Assembly (NCBI GenBank): GCA_021774075.1
Contig: JAJFJK010000041.1
Location: forward strand, 1-36,927
Direction of reading: 5' to 3'
DNA length: 36,927 nt
DNA from: Nitrosomonas sp.
Lineage (GTDB): Bacteria > Pseudomonadota > Gammaproteobacteria > Burkholderiales > Nitrosomonadaceae
Part shown: positions 15,901 through 25,838 of the stretch, one piece after another
Layout of the letters: each line of letters opens with the position of its first letter
Position numbering within the stretch: the first letter of the stretch is position 1
Made by a program: the position numbers and the translations under genes
Notes under the pieces: generated by a model
What the model saw: only the letters and a program-made list of their open reading frames with translations
What the model was told of the DNA's origin: nothing
The model's database searches: none

Positions 15901-18521
15901 AATTTGTCGTCCTTTTTATCGTTTTTTTGGCACCAGTTTTGCCAAATGTTGCGATAAGCTGTTTCAACCTTTAATGCAAAGCCTTTTTCATCTCTTAATG
16001 GGCTGTTCTCCATTTGGCCGCGCAATACAGCGCGTATTTCCGATAAATGATTGGTATCATTCGCCAATTCAACCGCTTTGCCTACATACTCCTCTTCATT
16101 TTCAGCGATCCACTCAGGGTGCCCTAAACCTTGCAGAATTGAACTGCCCAGGCACCCTACTGAAGGCCGTCCGGCCAAGGTGATGTAGGGCACACCCATG
16201 TGCAATGTTTCAAATAAAGTGGCGCCGGAGTTGTGCGGAAAACAATCCAGACCAATGTCGATTCCGCGTAATACATCCCAGGGTGGTGTGTGGAAACCGA
16301 TTTCCAGTCGCTCGCGTGCTATGCCGTGTTCGGCAAATCTTGACGCCATACGTTCTTGCATAGCAGGGTATTTAAAGTCGCTGCTGTTGATCACCAGCCG
16401 GGCGTTCGGAACAGCCTTGAGTAGATTTGACCAGACTCGTATCGTGCGGTGATTAACACGTACTGAACGGGTTAGGGTGCCGAAGGTGGTATGACCGCGC
16501 TGCAATGCAGGCAGGCTGCTGACTTCGCCCATGTCAGGGCTGGGGCGATAGACATACGCCGGGGTGGCAATACGACAGGGTTGTTCAGCAAACAATCTCT
16601 CGCTGTCTGCCGGTACGCAGGTTTCATCGGTGAGGTAGTAATCAATAGCGCTGACACCAGTGGTGTAGCCGTAGCCCAGCCAGCTCAATGAGACGGGTGC
16701 GGGTTTGCGGGCGAAGGTAAGCAGGCGGTTGCCCGCAGTGTGACCGGCCAATTCAACCAGAATATCTATATCGTCGCTGCGAATGCGTTGTGCGAGGGCT
16801 TCATCACTCATGCCCTTGGTTGGGATCCAGTGTTCGACATAATTCTTGAAGCGGGTTGTTACTTCATCTTCCCTGGCTAATTCGGCATACGCATAGACTT
16901 CCACTTTAGTCTTGTCATGGTGCGCCAGTAGTGGTTCGAGAAATAATCGACAGGAGTGGCGCCGGAAGTCGGGGGAAACATAACCTATCCGCAGGCGACG
17001 ATCCGGATTGCGGTCATTATTGTGTGCCTGCCAAACTGAGCGCAGCGGGATGCAACGTTGTGAATCGTATTCCTGATAGGCCTGGTAGATTTCTTCCGCG
17101 CTTAGATCGGGGTGGTAGTTAAGGAGGAACAACAGATTGCTATACGCCATTGCTTCATCTGGATTGATTTCTAGCGCACGGCGTATACTTGTCTCCGCAG
17201 CATTGAGTTCTCCAAGGCTTTGTAGTGCATTGCCCAAGTTGTTGTGGGCTTCGGCATAATCCGGTTTGATTTCTAACGCATGCTGGATGCTCACTACGGC
17301 CTCATCAAGTTGCCCATGTTGTCGCAGGGCATTGCCCAGGTTATTATGTGCTTCAGCATAATCCGGTTTGATTTCTAGTGCCCGGCGATAACTTCTTATA
17401 GCGTCATCAAGTTGCCCGAGGTTTTTCTGGGCTATGCCTAAATTGTTGTGTCCATTCGCAAAATCCGGGTTGGTCTGCAACACTTGGCGGCAGTTAGTGA
17501 CCGCGTTGTCGAGTTGTCCGAGGCCTGTCAGTGCATTGGCAAGATTATTGCGTGCGTCTGCATAATCCGGTTTGATTTCCAGTGCCTGACGATAGCTTTT
17601 TATTGCATCATCAAGTTGCTTGCTGCCTAGCAAAGCATTGCCCAGGTTGCAATGTGCTGCGGCAGAACCCGGGTCAATTTGTAGCGCCCGGCGACAACTT
17701 GCTTCCGACGCTTTGAATTGCCCTAATTTCTCCAGAAGAACGCCTAAATTACTGTGTGCCTGGGCATCATTGGGTAGTAACGTTGTGGCTTTTTGTAAGG
17801 CTTGCAGGGCGTCTTTATTTTGCAGTTGTAAGCATGCGCCTAATATCTTCCAGGCAAAGCCGGCATTAGGATATTGATCAACTAGCAAGCGTGCCTTGAT
17901 TTCCAATTCCGCATAGCGCCCTGCGTTGAACAAAGAGACAAGTTGGTCAGCTTCAGCTTGCGGCAGTTGTTTGTCAGTTGAGGCCGTTCTTGAGGCAATT
18001 TTTTGCTTCTTGCCAGACTTGTTTTTTTTTGCAGAAGGTGTTTTCGTTTTCGGCAAATTGTTAGCGGGTATTTCATTCGGTATTGCATTTGTTACAGATA
18101 ATTCTGAGGTGTTGCTTGTATGCTCATTCTGTGTGGCAAGTTCAGCTCTTTGCTGCAAATTCTTGATTACGGAGGTGTCGAGTCCGCATTGTAGGGCGGT
18201 CTTGATAACCATAAGCGCTTCTGCAGCCTGGCCGGACAGCAACAGTGCTTCTGCATAGGATTGCCAATATTTTCCTTGAGAAGGGTCGGTTTCCAGTACC
18301 GCTTTGAAATTGGGCAGGTCTGCAGTGATTTGCTTAATTTGTTCCGCCAGCAGATCTAGATTGTGGTGCGCATCTGAGTGATTAGGTTGAATTTGAAGGA
18401 CAGTTCGGTAAAGACGTTCGGCTTCTGGCAACTGGCCAGCCTGATGGAAAGCGATAGCTTGTTGGAATGCCTGATCAATGGTTGATGCAGCAGTTTGCTG
18501 CGGTGTCTCAGCATTAGTCAT
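15897..18521 (-). CDS. TPR protein with SPINDLY-type O-GlcNAc transferase domain (paralog 1)
   Basis: An 874-residue protein. After an N-terminal TPR-like part comes a lysine-rich linker (about residues 155-190, [10 protein letters not shown]). Then come about eight 34-residue TPR units with the consensus A[22 protein letters not shown]. A glycosyltransferase family 41 domain (about 500-865) follows. Its landmarks are [47 protein letters not shown] and [20 protein letters not shown]. The family transfers sugars from nucleotide donors to Ser/Thr of proteins. One motif differs from the paralog: FRRHSCRLF instead of FRNHSVQFF. The position directly upstream of rfbF/rfbG, with an ATGA overlap, suggests that it uses or competes for the sugar made here. 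The TPR region contains near-identical DNA repeats 102 bp apart. Confidence 0.9.
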   Translation of the reverse strand: MTNAETPQQTAASTIDQAFQQAIAFHQAGQLPEAERLYRTVLQIQPNHSDAHHNLDLLAEQIKQITADLPNFKAVLETDPSQGKYWQSYAEALLLSGQAAEALMVIKTALQCGLDTSVIKNLQQRAELATQNEHTSNTSELSVTNAIPNEIPANNLPKTKTPSAKKNKSGKKQKIASRTASTDKQLPQAEADQLVSLFNAGRYAELEIKARLLVDQYPNAGFAWKILGACLQLQNKDALQALQKATTLLPNDAQAHSNLGVLLEKLGQFKASEASCRRALQIDPGSAAAHCNLGNALLGSKQLDDAIKSYRQALEIKPDYADARNNLANALTGLGQLDNAVTNCRQVLQTNPDFANGHNNLGIAQKNLGQLDDAIRSYRRALEIKPDYAEAHNNLGNALRQHGQLDEAVVSIQHALEIKPDYAEAHNNLGNALQSLGELNAAETSIRRALEINPDEAMAYSNLLFLLNYHPDLSAEEIYQAYQEYDSQRCIPLRSVWQAHNNDRNPDRRLRIGYVSPDFRRHSCRLFLEPLLAHHDKTKVEVYAYAELAREDEVTTRFKNYVEHWIPTKGMSDEALAQRIRSDDIDILVELAGHTAGNRLLTFARKPAPVSLSWLGYGYTTGVSAIDYYLTDETCVPADSERLFAEQPCRIATPAYVYRPSPDMGEVSSLPALQRGHTTFGTLTRSVRVNHRTIRVWSNLLKAVPNARLVINSSDFKYPAMQERMASRFAEHGIARERLEIGFHTPPWDVLRGIDIGLDCFPHNSGATLFETLHMGVPYITLAGRPSVGCLGSSILQGLGHPEWIAENEEEYVGKAVELANDTNHLSEIRAVLRGQMENSPLRDEKGFALKVETAYRNIWQNWCQKNDKKDDKL

Positions 18522-18726
18522 AGTTGATTTTTGCTGCCAATTGATTTTGTTTTAGGGTATGAAATACATTAAAAACTATCTCACGGATAAAAAATATTTT
18601 AAGGCATGTCCCCAAGCAATTAAATCATTAGCTCAATAAGAATTGCTGTTCTATTCCCAATTTTTCTCCGTAATGTGATTTATTCGCTGAACCTTGTTTC
18701 CATTCCGCCTGAAAAGAAGATAAGTT

Positions 18727-21324
18727 TCATGTGTTATCTTTTTTCTCACACCAGTTTTTCCAAATATTGCGATAAGCTGTTTCAACTTTTAGTGCAAAGT
18801 TTTTTTCATCTCTTAATGGGCTGTTCTCCATTTGGTCGCGCAGTCCGGCGCGTATTTCCGATAAGCGATTGGTGTCATTCGCCAATTCAACCGCTTTGTC
18901 CACATACACCTCTTCACTCTCAGCGATCCACTGCGGGCGCCCCAAGCCTTGCAGAATACAACTGCCCAAGCGTCCGACTGAAGGGCGTTCGGCCAAGGTG
19001 ATGTAGGGCACGCCCATGTAAAGTGTTTCGAACAATGTGGTGCCGGAATTATGCGGAAAACAATCCAAGCCAATGTCGATTCCGCGCAATACATCCCAAG
19101 GTGGGCTGTGGAAACCGATTGCCAGTCTTTCCCGTTCAATACCATGCGCAGCAAACTTTTTAATTAACAGGTCTTGCATATACTTTTCGCAAAAAGATTT
19201 GCTATCAATTACCAGTCGCGAGCCTTGTACGCGCTTTAGGATTTCCGACCAAGATTTAATTGTGCGGTGGTTGATGCGCACTGCACGCGTCAGGGTGCCG
19301 AATGTGATGTATCCATTGGTTAATGCTGGCAGGGCATTAACTTCTCCCATCTGTTTAGCTGGACGGTAGCTAAAGCTTGGCGTTGCAACCCGACAGGGTG
19401 ATTCCGAGAAAAAATCTTCGCTGCCATGTGGAACGGTGGTTATGTCTGTCAGGAAATAATCGATTGCCGACAATCCCGTGGTATAACCATAGCCCAACCA
19501 GGATATTGATACTGGTGCAGGTTTGTGGGCAAAGACCGGCAACCTGTTTTTTGCGGTGTGTCCCGCCAGATCGACCAGGATATCAATGCCATCAGCGCGG
19601 ATACGCTCGGCAAGTGCCGCATCGGATAGGCCGCAGGTGGGGATCCATTCATCCACATAGTTTTTGTAACGTGTTGTCACTGCATCCTCTACAGTCAGCT
19701 CGGCATAGGCATAGACTTCAACTGCTTGTTTATCATGATGCGCTAATAAAGGCTCTAAAAAAAATTGTACCGAGTGATTTCTGAAATCGGGGGACATATA
19801 CCCAACTCTCAATCGGCGTTCTATAACGCGGTTGTTGTTGTGTGGTCGCCACGTGCTCTGGAGAGGCAGGCAGTACTTAGCATCATATTCCTGATAAGCT
19901 TCAAATATTTCGCTGGCACTTTTGTCCGGATGGTAGTTCAGGGTAAATAGCAAGTTATTGAATGCGGTCTTATAATCTGGCTGTAGTTGTAGTGACCGAC
20001 GGTAGCAGACTTCGGCTTCGTCAATTAAGCCTTGTTCTTTGAGAATATTGCCCAAATTACTATGGGCTAAAGCGTAGTCAGGATTGATCATAAGTGCCTG
20101 ACGGAAGCAGGCTTCAGCCTTGTCCGACAAGTCTTGTTCTTTGAAAGTATTGCCCAGGTTGTAATGCGCTGTTGCATAATTTGGATCGATCTCTAATGCT
20201 TGTCTATAGCTTGCTTCGGCTTCTTTGAACTGGCCAATCTCATGATAGATAACGCCTAGGGTGAGATATGTTGGCGCGTTGCCTGGGTTAATTTCCAATG
20301 CCTGGAAACAGCTGGCTTTTGCTTCATCAAATCGTCCCATATCCTTTAGTGTGGTACCCAGGTTGTTATAGGCCCCCACATAATTAGGTTTGATCTGCAG
20401 TGCACATCGATGGCTGGTCTCTGCCTCGCTAAAACGATCAAGTTTATGCAGAATAATGCCTAGCGTATTATGCGCTTCAGCTAAGTCCGGTTTGATTTGT
20501 AGCGCCTGCCGACAGCTGGCTTCAGCCTTGTCTATTTGCCCCAGCACCTTGTAAGTAATGCTCAGGTTGTTCAGTGTTTCAGCGTCATTTGGAGACAGCT
20601 TGACAGCTTTTTCCAGAGGATACAGCGCTTTTGCGGCTTGCCCCAACTGTTTCAACACGGTGCCCAGCGCTTTCCAGCCAAAGTCATAATGTGGAAAGTT
20701 TTCCGTCATTTGCTGGGCTAATTTCATGGTTTCTGTGTGTTGCCCTGTGTTAAACAGATTAACCAGCACATCAATCTGCTGAGGCGGAGGAGCTTTTCCT
20801 TTAAGTGAGGAAGATTTCTTCTTCGATTTGGTATGTTTGTTGCTAGCTTTTAATTTGTTGTTTTTTGAGTTTGTTTTAATAACAGGTGGTGATTCTTCAG
20901 TACGAGACTCTTCCGATGATTGCGTCGCTCTTTGCACAATGTATTCCAGACGCTCAGCCAATACGTTTACCATTTCACCCTGCAACCCGTTTTGTTGTCC
21001 CAGTTGCAACATTTGTTGTGCAATTTCAGCTTGGTCTGTCTGTATCAGCGCATCAATATAATTTAACCAATGTTGCGATTGATCCGGATTAGCTTCCAGT
21101 GTGGTCTTGAAATGGAGTAGGCTGGCAGCTGCTAGTTCAACCTGTTCAGTTAATACATCCAGATTGTGCTGCGCATCCGGGTGATCGGGCTGGGTATGAA
21201 GGATGGCGCTATAAAGTTGCTCAGCGTCTTGTAAATGCCCGGCCTGATGGTGAGTGACAGCTTGTTGAAAAGCTTGCTCAATAGCCAGAGAGGCGGCTTG
21301 CTGCGGTGTCTCAGCATTGGTCAT
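18727..21324 (-). CDS. TPR protein with SPINDLY-type O-GlcNAc transferase domain (paralog 2)
   Basis: An 865-residue paralog of the preceding protein, with the same plan: N-terminal TPR-like part, lysine/serine-rich linker (KHTKSKKKSSSLKG), eight or more TPR units and a family 41 glycosyltransferase domain. The catalytic part is the most similar to paralog 1 (for example [10 protein letters not shown] and LDCFPHNSG, then ETLYMGVP). The TPR units have diverged more, which points to different protein targets. The open frame starts at 21402, but I chose ATG 21324 because both paralogs then begin with MTNAETPQQ and share the bases just upstream. It is probably the first gene of the cluster; 205 bases separate it from paralog 1. 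The promoter should lie in 21325-21605, shared with the divergent peptidase gene. Confidence 0.9.
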   Translation of the reverse strand: MTNAETPQQAASLAIEQAFQQAVTHHQAGHLQDAEQLYSAILHTQPDHPDAQHNLDVLTEQVELAAASLLHFKTTLEANPDQSQHWLNYIDALIQTDQAEIAQQMLQLGQQNGLQGEMVNVLAERLEYIVQRATQSSEESRTEESPPVIKTNSKNNKLKASNKHTKSKKKSSSLKGKAPPPQQIDVLVNLFNTGQHTETMKLAQQMTENFPHYDFGWKALGTVLKQLGQAAKALYPLEKAVKLSPNDAETLNNLSITYKVLGQIDKAEASCRQALQIKPDLAEAHNTLGIILHKLDRFSEAETSHRCALQIKPNYVGAYNNLGTTLKDMGRFDEAKASCFQALEINPGNAPTYLTLGVIYHEIGQFKEAEASYRQALEIDPNYATAHYNLGNTFKEQDLSDKAEACFRQALMINPDYALAHSNLGNILKEQGLIDEAEVCYRRSLQLQPDYKTAFNNLLFTLNYHPDKSASEIFEAYQEYDAKYCLPLQSTWRPHNNNRVIERRLRVGYMSPDFRNHSVQFFLEPLLAHHDKQAVEVYAYAELTVEDAVTTRYKNYVDEWIPTCGLSDAALAERIRADGIDILVDLAGHTAKNRLPVFAHKPAPVSISWLGYGYTTGLSAIDYFLTDITTVPHGSEDFFSESPCRVATPSFSYRPAKQMGEVNALPALTNGYITFGTLTRAVRINHRTIKSWSEILKRVQGSRLVIDSKSFCEKYMQDLLIKKFAAHGIERERLAIGFHSPPWDVLRGIDIGLDCFPHNSGTTLFETLYMGVPYITLAERPSVGRLGSCILQGLGRPQWIAESEEVYVDKAVELANDTNRLSEIRAGLRDQMENSPLRDEKNFALKVETAYRNIWKNWCEKKDNT

Positions 21325-21605
21325 GGTTGATTTTATTTTAGAGCGTGGAATACATTGATAAAATGCCTGCGAGTTGAATGGGATTCTAATGTGTATTCCC
21401 AAGCACTAAAGTTATTAGTTTCGTGAAGTTTATCGCCTTATTCTCAAAATTGGTTGTATTAAATGGTCGGGCAGAGTGTGTTAATCATAGGAACTATTAT
21501 CCAGCTGCTGTGTTCAGATAAACACGCATATTTTATGTGTTGATGTGGAAACTTCAGCTTATAATGAACAGCTTCAAGGTGTTAAAATAGGATTTAAGTG
21601 TATAG

Positions 21606-22289
21606 ATGTTTTACCTGTTAATTATAATTGCGATTATCGCATTGATTTTTGGCCCATCGTATTGGGTCAAGCATACGCTTGAGAAGTACAGTCATCCCCA
21701 GGATCGTTATCCGGGAACAGGTGCAGAACTGGCTCGTATTTTACTGGATTGGGCTAATTTACAATCTGTTAAAGTTGAAGAGACTGATCAGGGCGATCAT
21801 TATGATCCGATAGAAAAAGTTGTGCGTTTAACACCAGATAAATTTAATGGTAAATCATTAACCGCCATTACCGTAGCCGCACATGAGGTGGGACATGCGA
21901 TACAAGACCGTGATGGTTATTTGCCGTTAAAACTGCGTACGCGTTTAGTGCAACTGGCTGCGCCGGCGGAGAAATTGGGCGCGGCTATTTTAATGTTGGC
22001 ACCGTTGATGGTAGTTATTACACGTGCACCTGTAATGGGTGTATTATTTTTTATTGGCGGTTTATTGACGCTGGGTGCGGCAACCTTGGTACACTTAGTC
22101 ACATTGCCGATGGAAATGCATGCCAGTTTTGCGCGTGCATTGCCTATGCTGGAGAAAGGTAATTACTTGATAAAAGGCGATGAACCACATGCCCGCCGGA
22201 TTTTGAGGGCGGCGGCCTGGACTTATGTTTCCGCGTCACTCATGACTTTGCTCAATATTGGCCGATGGTGGGCTATTTTGCGTAGATAA
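21606..22289 (+). CDS. Membrane zinc metallopeptidase (YugP-like, PF04298)
   Basis: A 227-residue inner-membrane protein with an N-terminal membrane helix, a zinc-binding HEVGH motif at residues 93-97 (TVAAHEVGHAIQD) and further hydrophobic segments around 120-165. It belongs to the Zn_peptidase_2 family, of which YugP is the best known; no substrate is established. EMHASFARALPML supplies a likely third metal ligand (Glu). Start ATG 21606 fits the helix at the very N-terminus. The gene is divergent from the OGT paralog and lies about 190 bases before the secretion operon, from which it is separated by the second mobile repeat. Confidence 0.88.
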   Translation: MFYLLIIIAIIALIFGPSYWVKHTLEKYSHPQDRYPGTGAELARILLDWANLQSVKVEETDQGDHYDPIEKVVRLTPDKFNGKSLTAITVAAHEVGHAIQDRDGYLPLKLRTRLVQLAAPAEKLGAAILMLAPLMVVITRAPVMGVLFFIGGLLTLGAATLVHLVTLPMEMHASFARALPMLEKGNYLIKGDEPHARRILRAAAWTYVSASLMTLLNIGRWWAILRR

Positions 22290-22311
22290 ATATTTTATCG
22301 TTTTCTTGTAA

Positions 22312-22452
22312 GGGCGCTACTAAAAATTCAGAGTTCGCCCAAATGCAAGGCGCAGAAAAAATTTTGCAGCACAGCATATGTTTGATATGACAGTAATAAA
22401 TTTTTTCTGTAACACAGCAGTTGGGATGAAATCTGGATTCTTAGAGGTGCCC
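22312..22452 (-). mobile_element. 141-bp inverted-repeat element, copy 2, with GTAA target duplication
   Basis: On the minus strand this repeats the element at 3895-4035 with about 11 changes. It has the same terminal inverted repeats (GGGCGCTACTAAAAATTCAG at one end, GGGCACCTCTAAGAATCCAG read inward from the other). GTAA flanks it on both sides (22308-22311 and 22453-22456), a 4-bp target duplication showing that it moved as a unit. It sits between the peptidase gene and gspG and may influence expression of the operon. Confidence 0.88.
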
Positions 22453-22478
22453 GTAAATCAAAGAGGAAGAGAACAAAG

Positions 22479-22913
22479 ATGATGCAATTGTTTAGACAGC
22501 GACCAAAACGTGCAGTACTTGGTTTTACATTACTTGAATTACTGGTTGTAATGGTGATTATTGGTTTATTGGCTGCCTATGTTGGGCCTAAATATTTTTC
22601 ACAGGTCGGCAGGTCTGAAATAAGAATGGCGCAGGCTCAGATTGATGCTTTAGAAAAAGCATTGCATCAGTACCGTTTGGATGTAGGGAGTTATCCGACG
22701 ACCGAGCAAGGGTTGGCTGCGTTAGTAGCCAGCCCAAACAATGAACCCAGATGGCATGGGCCTTATCTTTCCAAGACGGCACCGGCTGATCCATGGAGAA
22801 ATCCCTATGTGTATAAATATCCTGGTGATAGATCAGAATTTGATTTGCTTTCATTAGGTAAGGACGGTCAACCTGGTGGTGAAGGTGAAGCGGCGGATAT
22901 TACCAACTGGTAA
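22479..22913 (+). CDS. gspG: Type II secretion major pseudopilin GspG
   Basis: A 144-residue pseudopilin. The leader ends RPKRAVLG, cleaved after Gly15, before FTLLELLVVMVIIGLLAAYV with the invariant Glu at +5. The body has the full GspG pattern: YRLDVGSYPTTEQGLAALV, DPWRNPYVYKYPG and FDLLSLGKDGQPGGEG. The last contains the calcium-binding loop. In type II secretion GspG forms the shaft of the periplasmic pseudopilus. It heads a long operon with GspF, GspE and pilus-type assembly proteins. A purine-rich site (GAGGAAG, about 22462) lies upstream of the start; ATG 22482 is equally possible. Confidence 0.95.
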   Translation: MMQLFRQRPKRAVLGFTLLELLVVMVIIGLLAAYVGPKYFSQVGRSEIRMAQAQIDALEKALHQYRLDVGSYPTTEQGLAALVASPNNEPRWHGPYLSKTAPADPWRNPYVYKYPGDRSEFDLLSLGKDGQPGGEGEAADITNW

Positions 22914-22959
22914 TTATTTTGAATGGTCGGGGGCGCTATGATGTTAACAGGAATAGCCA

Positions 22960-24150
22960 ATGCGCTTTGAAGTAAAAGCTGTGCTCACAGGGCAAGGTAC
23001 GGTACGCCTGGAGTTGGAGGCAAATAACGAGGAAGAAGCACGCCGCCAGGTTACTGAGCAGGGTGGCATGGTGTTGAGTGTGCGGAAAAGCTTTAGCGGC
23101 CTGTCGTTCACATTCAAGTCGAAAACCCATTTCCCGTTGGTGCATTTCAGCCAGGAATTACTGTCCTTGCAAACAGCAGGCCTGAGTCTGGTCGAGAGTA
23201 TCGAAACATTGGTTGATAAGGAACAGGATGCAAGTAATCGACAAATTATTCAGGATATACTCGCGCGGCTATATGAAGGTGTGACGTTTTCTCGTGCGCT
23301 GGAAGATTATCCTCAGGCATTTCCAACATTATATATTGCAACGGTGCGTGCCAGTGAACGTACCGGTGATTTGCCGGAAGCTTTGACACGCTTTATTACT
23401 TATCAGACACAAATGGATTTCGTGCGCAAGAAACTGGTTGGCGCCTCGATTTATCCTGTGTTATTACTGGCTGTCGGATTGTTAGTGTCGGTTTTTCTAT
23501 TGGTATTTGTGGTTCCCAAATTTAGCGCCATTTATGATGATATTGGAGCGGATTTGCCTTGGCTTTCCGTATTGCTTATTAAGTGGGGCCAGTTTGTGCA
23601 TGAACGCGGTTGGGCGTTGTTCATCATGGCATCAATTTTCTTTGGCGCTATGTTTTATACGGTTTCTCGCCCAACTTTCCGCGCGTATGTTTTGCAACAA
23701 TTGTGGCGTATTCCGGCAATTGGCGAACATATGCGGGTGTATCAACTGGCACGTTTCTATAAAACCTTAGGTATGCTGTTGCGTGGCGGTATTCCGATTA
23801 CCCAGGCATTGGAAATGGTGAGCGGTTTGTTACAGTCACATTTGCGGCCCAAAGTAGAAGCTGCTGCGGTACATATTCGTGAAGGCAAAACAATTTCCAG
23901 CGCAATGGAAATGGAAGGTTTAACCACAGCGGTGGGTAATCGCATGTTACGTGTTGGAGAAAGAACCGGGTTAATGGGAGATATGATGGAGCGAATTGGT
24001 AATTTTCATGATGAAGAGATTTCGCGTTGGGTTGAATGGACAACCAAACTCATCGAACCGATTCTGATGGCTGTCATCGGGGTGGTCATCGGCGGTATTA
24101 TTATTTTAATGTATATGCCCATCTTTGATTTGGCAGGAAGCATCAATTGA
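22960..24150 (+). CDS. gspF: Inner-membrane platform protein GspF
   Basis: A 396-residue polytopic membrane protein, the platform of type II secretion and type IV pilus systems that works with the GspE ATPase. It has two GspF domains (about 60-190 and 265-390). Hydrophobic stretches lie near 165-190 (YPVLLLAVGLLVSVFLLVFVV), near 215 and at the C-terminal end (ILMAVIGVVIGGIIILMYMP). Typical signatures are SAxxIYPVLL, LGMLLRGGIPITQALEM and VGERTGLMGDMM. Its stop overlaps the start of the ATPase gene by four bases (TTGA). Confidence 0.95.
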   Translation: MRFEVKAVLTGQGTVRLELEANNEEEARRQVTEQGGMVLSVRKSFSGLSFTFKSKTHFPLVHFSQELLSLQTAGLSLVESIETLVDKEQDASNRQIIQDILARLYEGVTFSRALEDYPQAFPTLYIATVRASERTGDLPEALTRFITYQTQMDFVRKKLVGASIYPVLLLAVGLLVSVFLLVFVVPKFSAIYDDIGADLPWLSVLLIKWGQFVHERGWALFIMASIFFGAMFYTVSRPTFRAYVLQQLWRIPAIGEHMRVYQLARFYKTLGMLLRGGIPITQALEMVSGLLQSHLRPKVEAAAVHIREGKTISSAMEMEGLTTAVGNRMLRVGERTGLMGDMMERIGNFHDEEISRWVEWTTKLIEPILMAVIGVVIGGIIILMYMPIFDLAGSIN

Positions 24151-25838
24151 TTGAGTCATCAGTACAATCTGAGGAGAAACCGCCGATTGATAGTCGCCTG
24201 CTTGGTGATGCACGTCAGGAAGCGGCAACACAAGGTGTAGCGGTTATGCAGCTGCTGGAAGAGACATATGGCTACACGCCGCATGAAATTCTCCAGCAAC
24301 TGGGACAATTGATGCACATCCCTGTATTGGAAATGAAAACCATCCATACGTTAAAACCGGCATTTGAAGTATTGCCATTTGCTGAAGCGGCTTTGCATGA
24401 ATGCGTGTTATTCCAGAAGGGAAAGGATTATTTGCTGGCAATTAGTGACCCATTCTCATCCAAATTACGTGCCTGGGCGGAAGAACGTTTTGATATGGGA
24501 TTGGCATGGCATTTGGTGCATCCGGCCGATCTGACGGCTTATCTTGCGCAGCAAGAAAAAACCATGCGTGCAATGGACCATGTCTTACCATCTGCAGAGA
24601 TGGGTGCGGTACAAAGCGGTATTGAAGATCTGTCGTTAAAATCCATCAATGAAGGCACCAGTCAAGTGGTGCGTCTTGTGCATTCCACATTATATGATGC
24701 ACATAAATCCCAAGCCAGCGATATTCATCTTGAAATGGTAACTGGCGCACTGTCAATCAAATACCGCATTGATGGCGTATTGACCTCTATTGGTGTCATG
24801 CAAGGTGCAGACCTGGCGGAACAGGTGATTTCGCGTATTAAGGTCATGTCTGAATTGGATATTGCTGAACGCCGTGTGCCACAAGATGGTCGTTTTAAGA
24901 TTGCCATCCAAGGGCGGGAAATTGATTTTCGCGTTTCCATCATGCCGAGTATTTTTGGCGAAGACGCTGTGCTGCGTATTCTTGACCGGCAGGCGCTTTC
25001 TGATCATGTTGAAGGTTTAACGCTGAATCATCTGGGTTTTAACGAAAAGGCGATTACGACCTTGCGCCGCCTGAGTTCAGAACCTTATGGCATGTTGCTG
25101 GTTACCGGCCCGACAGGTAGCGGTAAGACGACATCACTGTATGCGGCAATTTCAGAAGTCAATGAAGGTAATGATAAGATCATCACGATTGAGGATCCTA
25201 TTGAATATCAGTTGGCGGGTGTATTACAGATACCGGTTAATGAGAAAAAAGGGCTGACTTTTGCACGCGGTTTGCGTTCGATTCTGCGTCATGATCCTGA
25301 CAAAATAATGGTGGGTGAAATTCGTGATTCAGAAACAGCGCAAATTGCCATTCAGGCGGCACTAACAGGTCACCTGGTGTTTACCACCGTACATGCCAAT
25401 AACGTTTTTGATGTGATCGGTCGTTTTGCGCATATGGGTGTTGATCCGTATAGCTTTGTTTCCGCCTTGAATGGTATTGCGGCGCAAAGATTGGTGCGTT
25501 TGTTATGTTCACACTGTACCGTAGAAGAGCGTCCCGACGACGGGCTCATTACAGATTCTGGCATTGATTTGGCGGACGCCAAGAATTTCAAGTTTCGTGC
25601 TGGTAAAGGCTGTGGGCAATGTCGGGGCAGTGGTTACCGGGGGCGTAATGCCGTCGCAGAGATATTAATACTGAATGATGAAATTCGCGAACTTATTGTT
25701 GCGCAAGAACCGATTCGTCGCATCAAAGAAGCGGCAAAAAACAGTGGCACACATTTCCTGCGAGAGGGCGCTTTGGATATGGTCAGACAGGGACTAACCA
25801 GTTTAGAGGAGGCTAATCGTGTCACCATCGTGGCGTGA
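24147..25838 (+). CDS. gspE: Secretion ATPase GspE
   Basis: A 563-residue hexameric ATPase that powers pseudopilus assembly from the cytoplasmic side. It has an N-terminal GspE_N-like domain (to about 140), then the catalytic domains: Walker A GPTGSGKTT at 321-329, an Asp box IEDPIEY, Walker B IMVGEIRD near 387-394 and the His box TGHLVFTTVHANN. A zinc-type tetracysteine module is present (C454, C457, C489 and C492), typical of GspE/PilB and needed for function in several systems. The start is taken as TTG 24147, which overlaps the gspF stop; no in-frame ATG occurs before residue 34. Confidence 0.95.
   Translation: MIESSVQSEEKPPIDSRLLGDARQEAATQGVAVMQLLEETYGYTPHEILQQLGQLMHIPVLEMKTIHTLKPAFEVLPFAEAALHECVLFQKGKDYLLAISDPFSSKLRAWAEERFDMGLAWHLVHPADLTAYLAQQEKTMRAMDHVLPSAEMGAVQSGIEDLSLKSINEGTSQVVRLVHSTLYDAHKSQASDIHLEMVTGALSIKYRIDGVLTSIGVMQGADLAEQVISRIKVMSELDIAERRVPQDGRFKIAIQGREIDFRVSIMPSIFGEDAVLRILDRQALSDHVEGLTLNHLGFNEKAITTLRRLSSEPYGMLLVTGPTGSGKTTSLYAAISEVNEGNDKIITIEDPIEYQLAGVLQIPVNEKKGLTFARGLRSILRHDPDKIMVGEIRDSETAQIAIQAALTGHLVFTTVHANNVFDVIGRFAHMGVDPYSFVSALNGIAAQRLVRLLCSHCTVEERPDDGLITDSGIDLADAKNFKFRAGKGCGQCRGSGYRGRNAVAEILILNDEIRELIVAQEPIRRIKEAAKNSGTHFLREGALDMVRQGLTSLEEANRVTIVA
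25805..25812 (+). promoter_or_regulatory. Strong ribosome binding site for the GTG-started PilM-like gene
   Basis: AGAGGAGG lies within the end of gspE, six bases before GTG 25819. It supports that GTG as the true start and a 20-base overlap between the genes. Confidence 0.75.

Noticed and set aside
21540-21565. Possible sigma-70 promoter (TTGATG / TATAAT) before the zinc peptidase gene
   Set aside because: The spacing of 14 bases is too short for a reliable call; only the general presence of a divergent promoter region is claimed.
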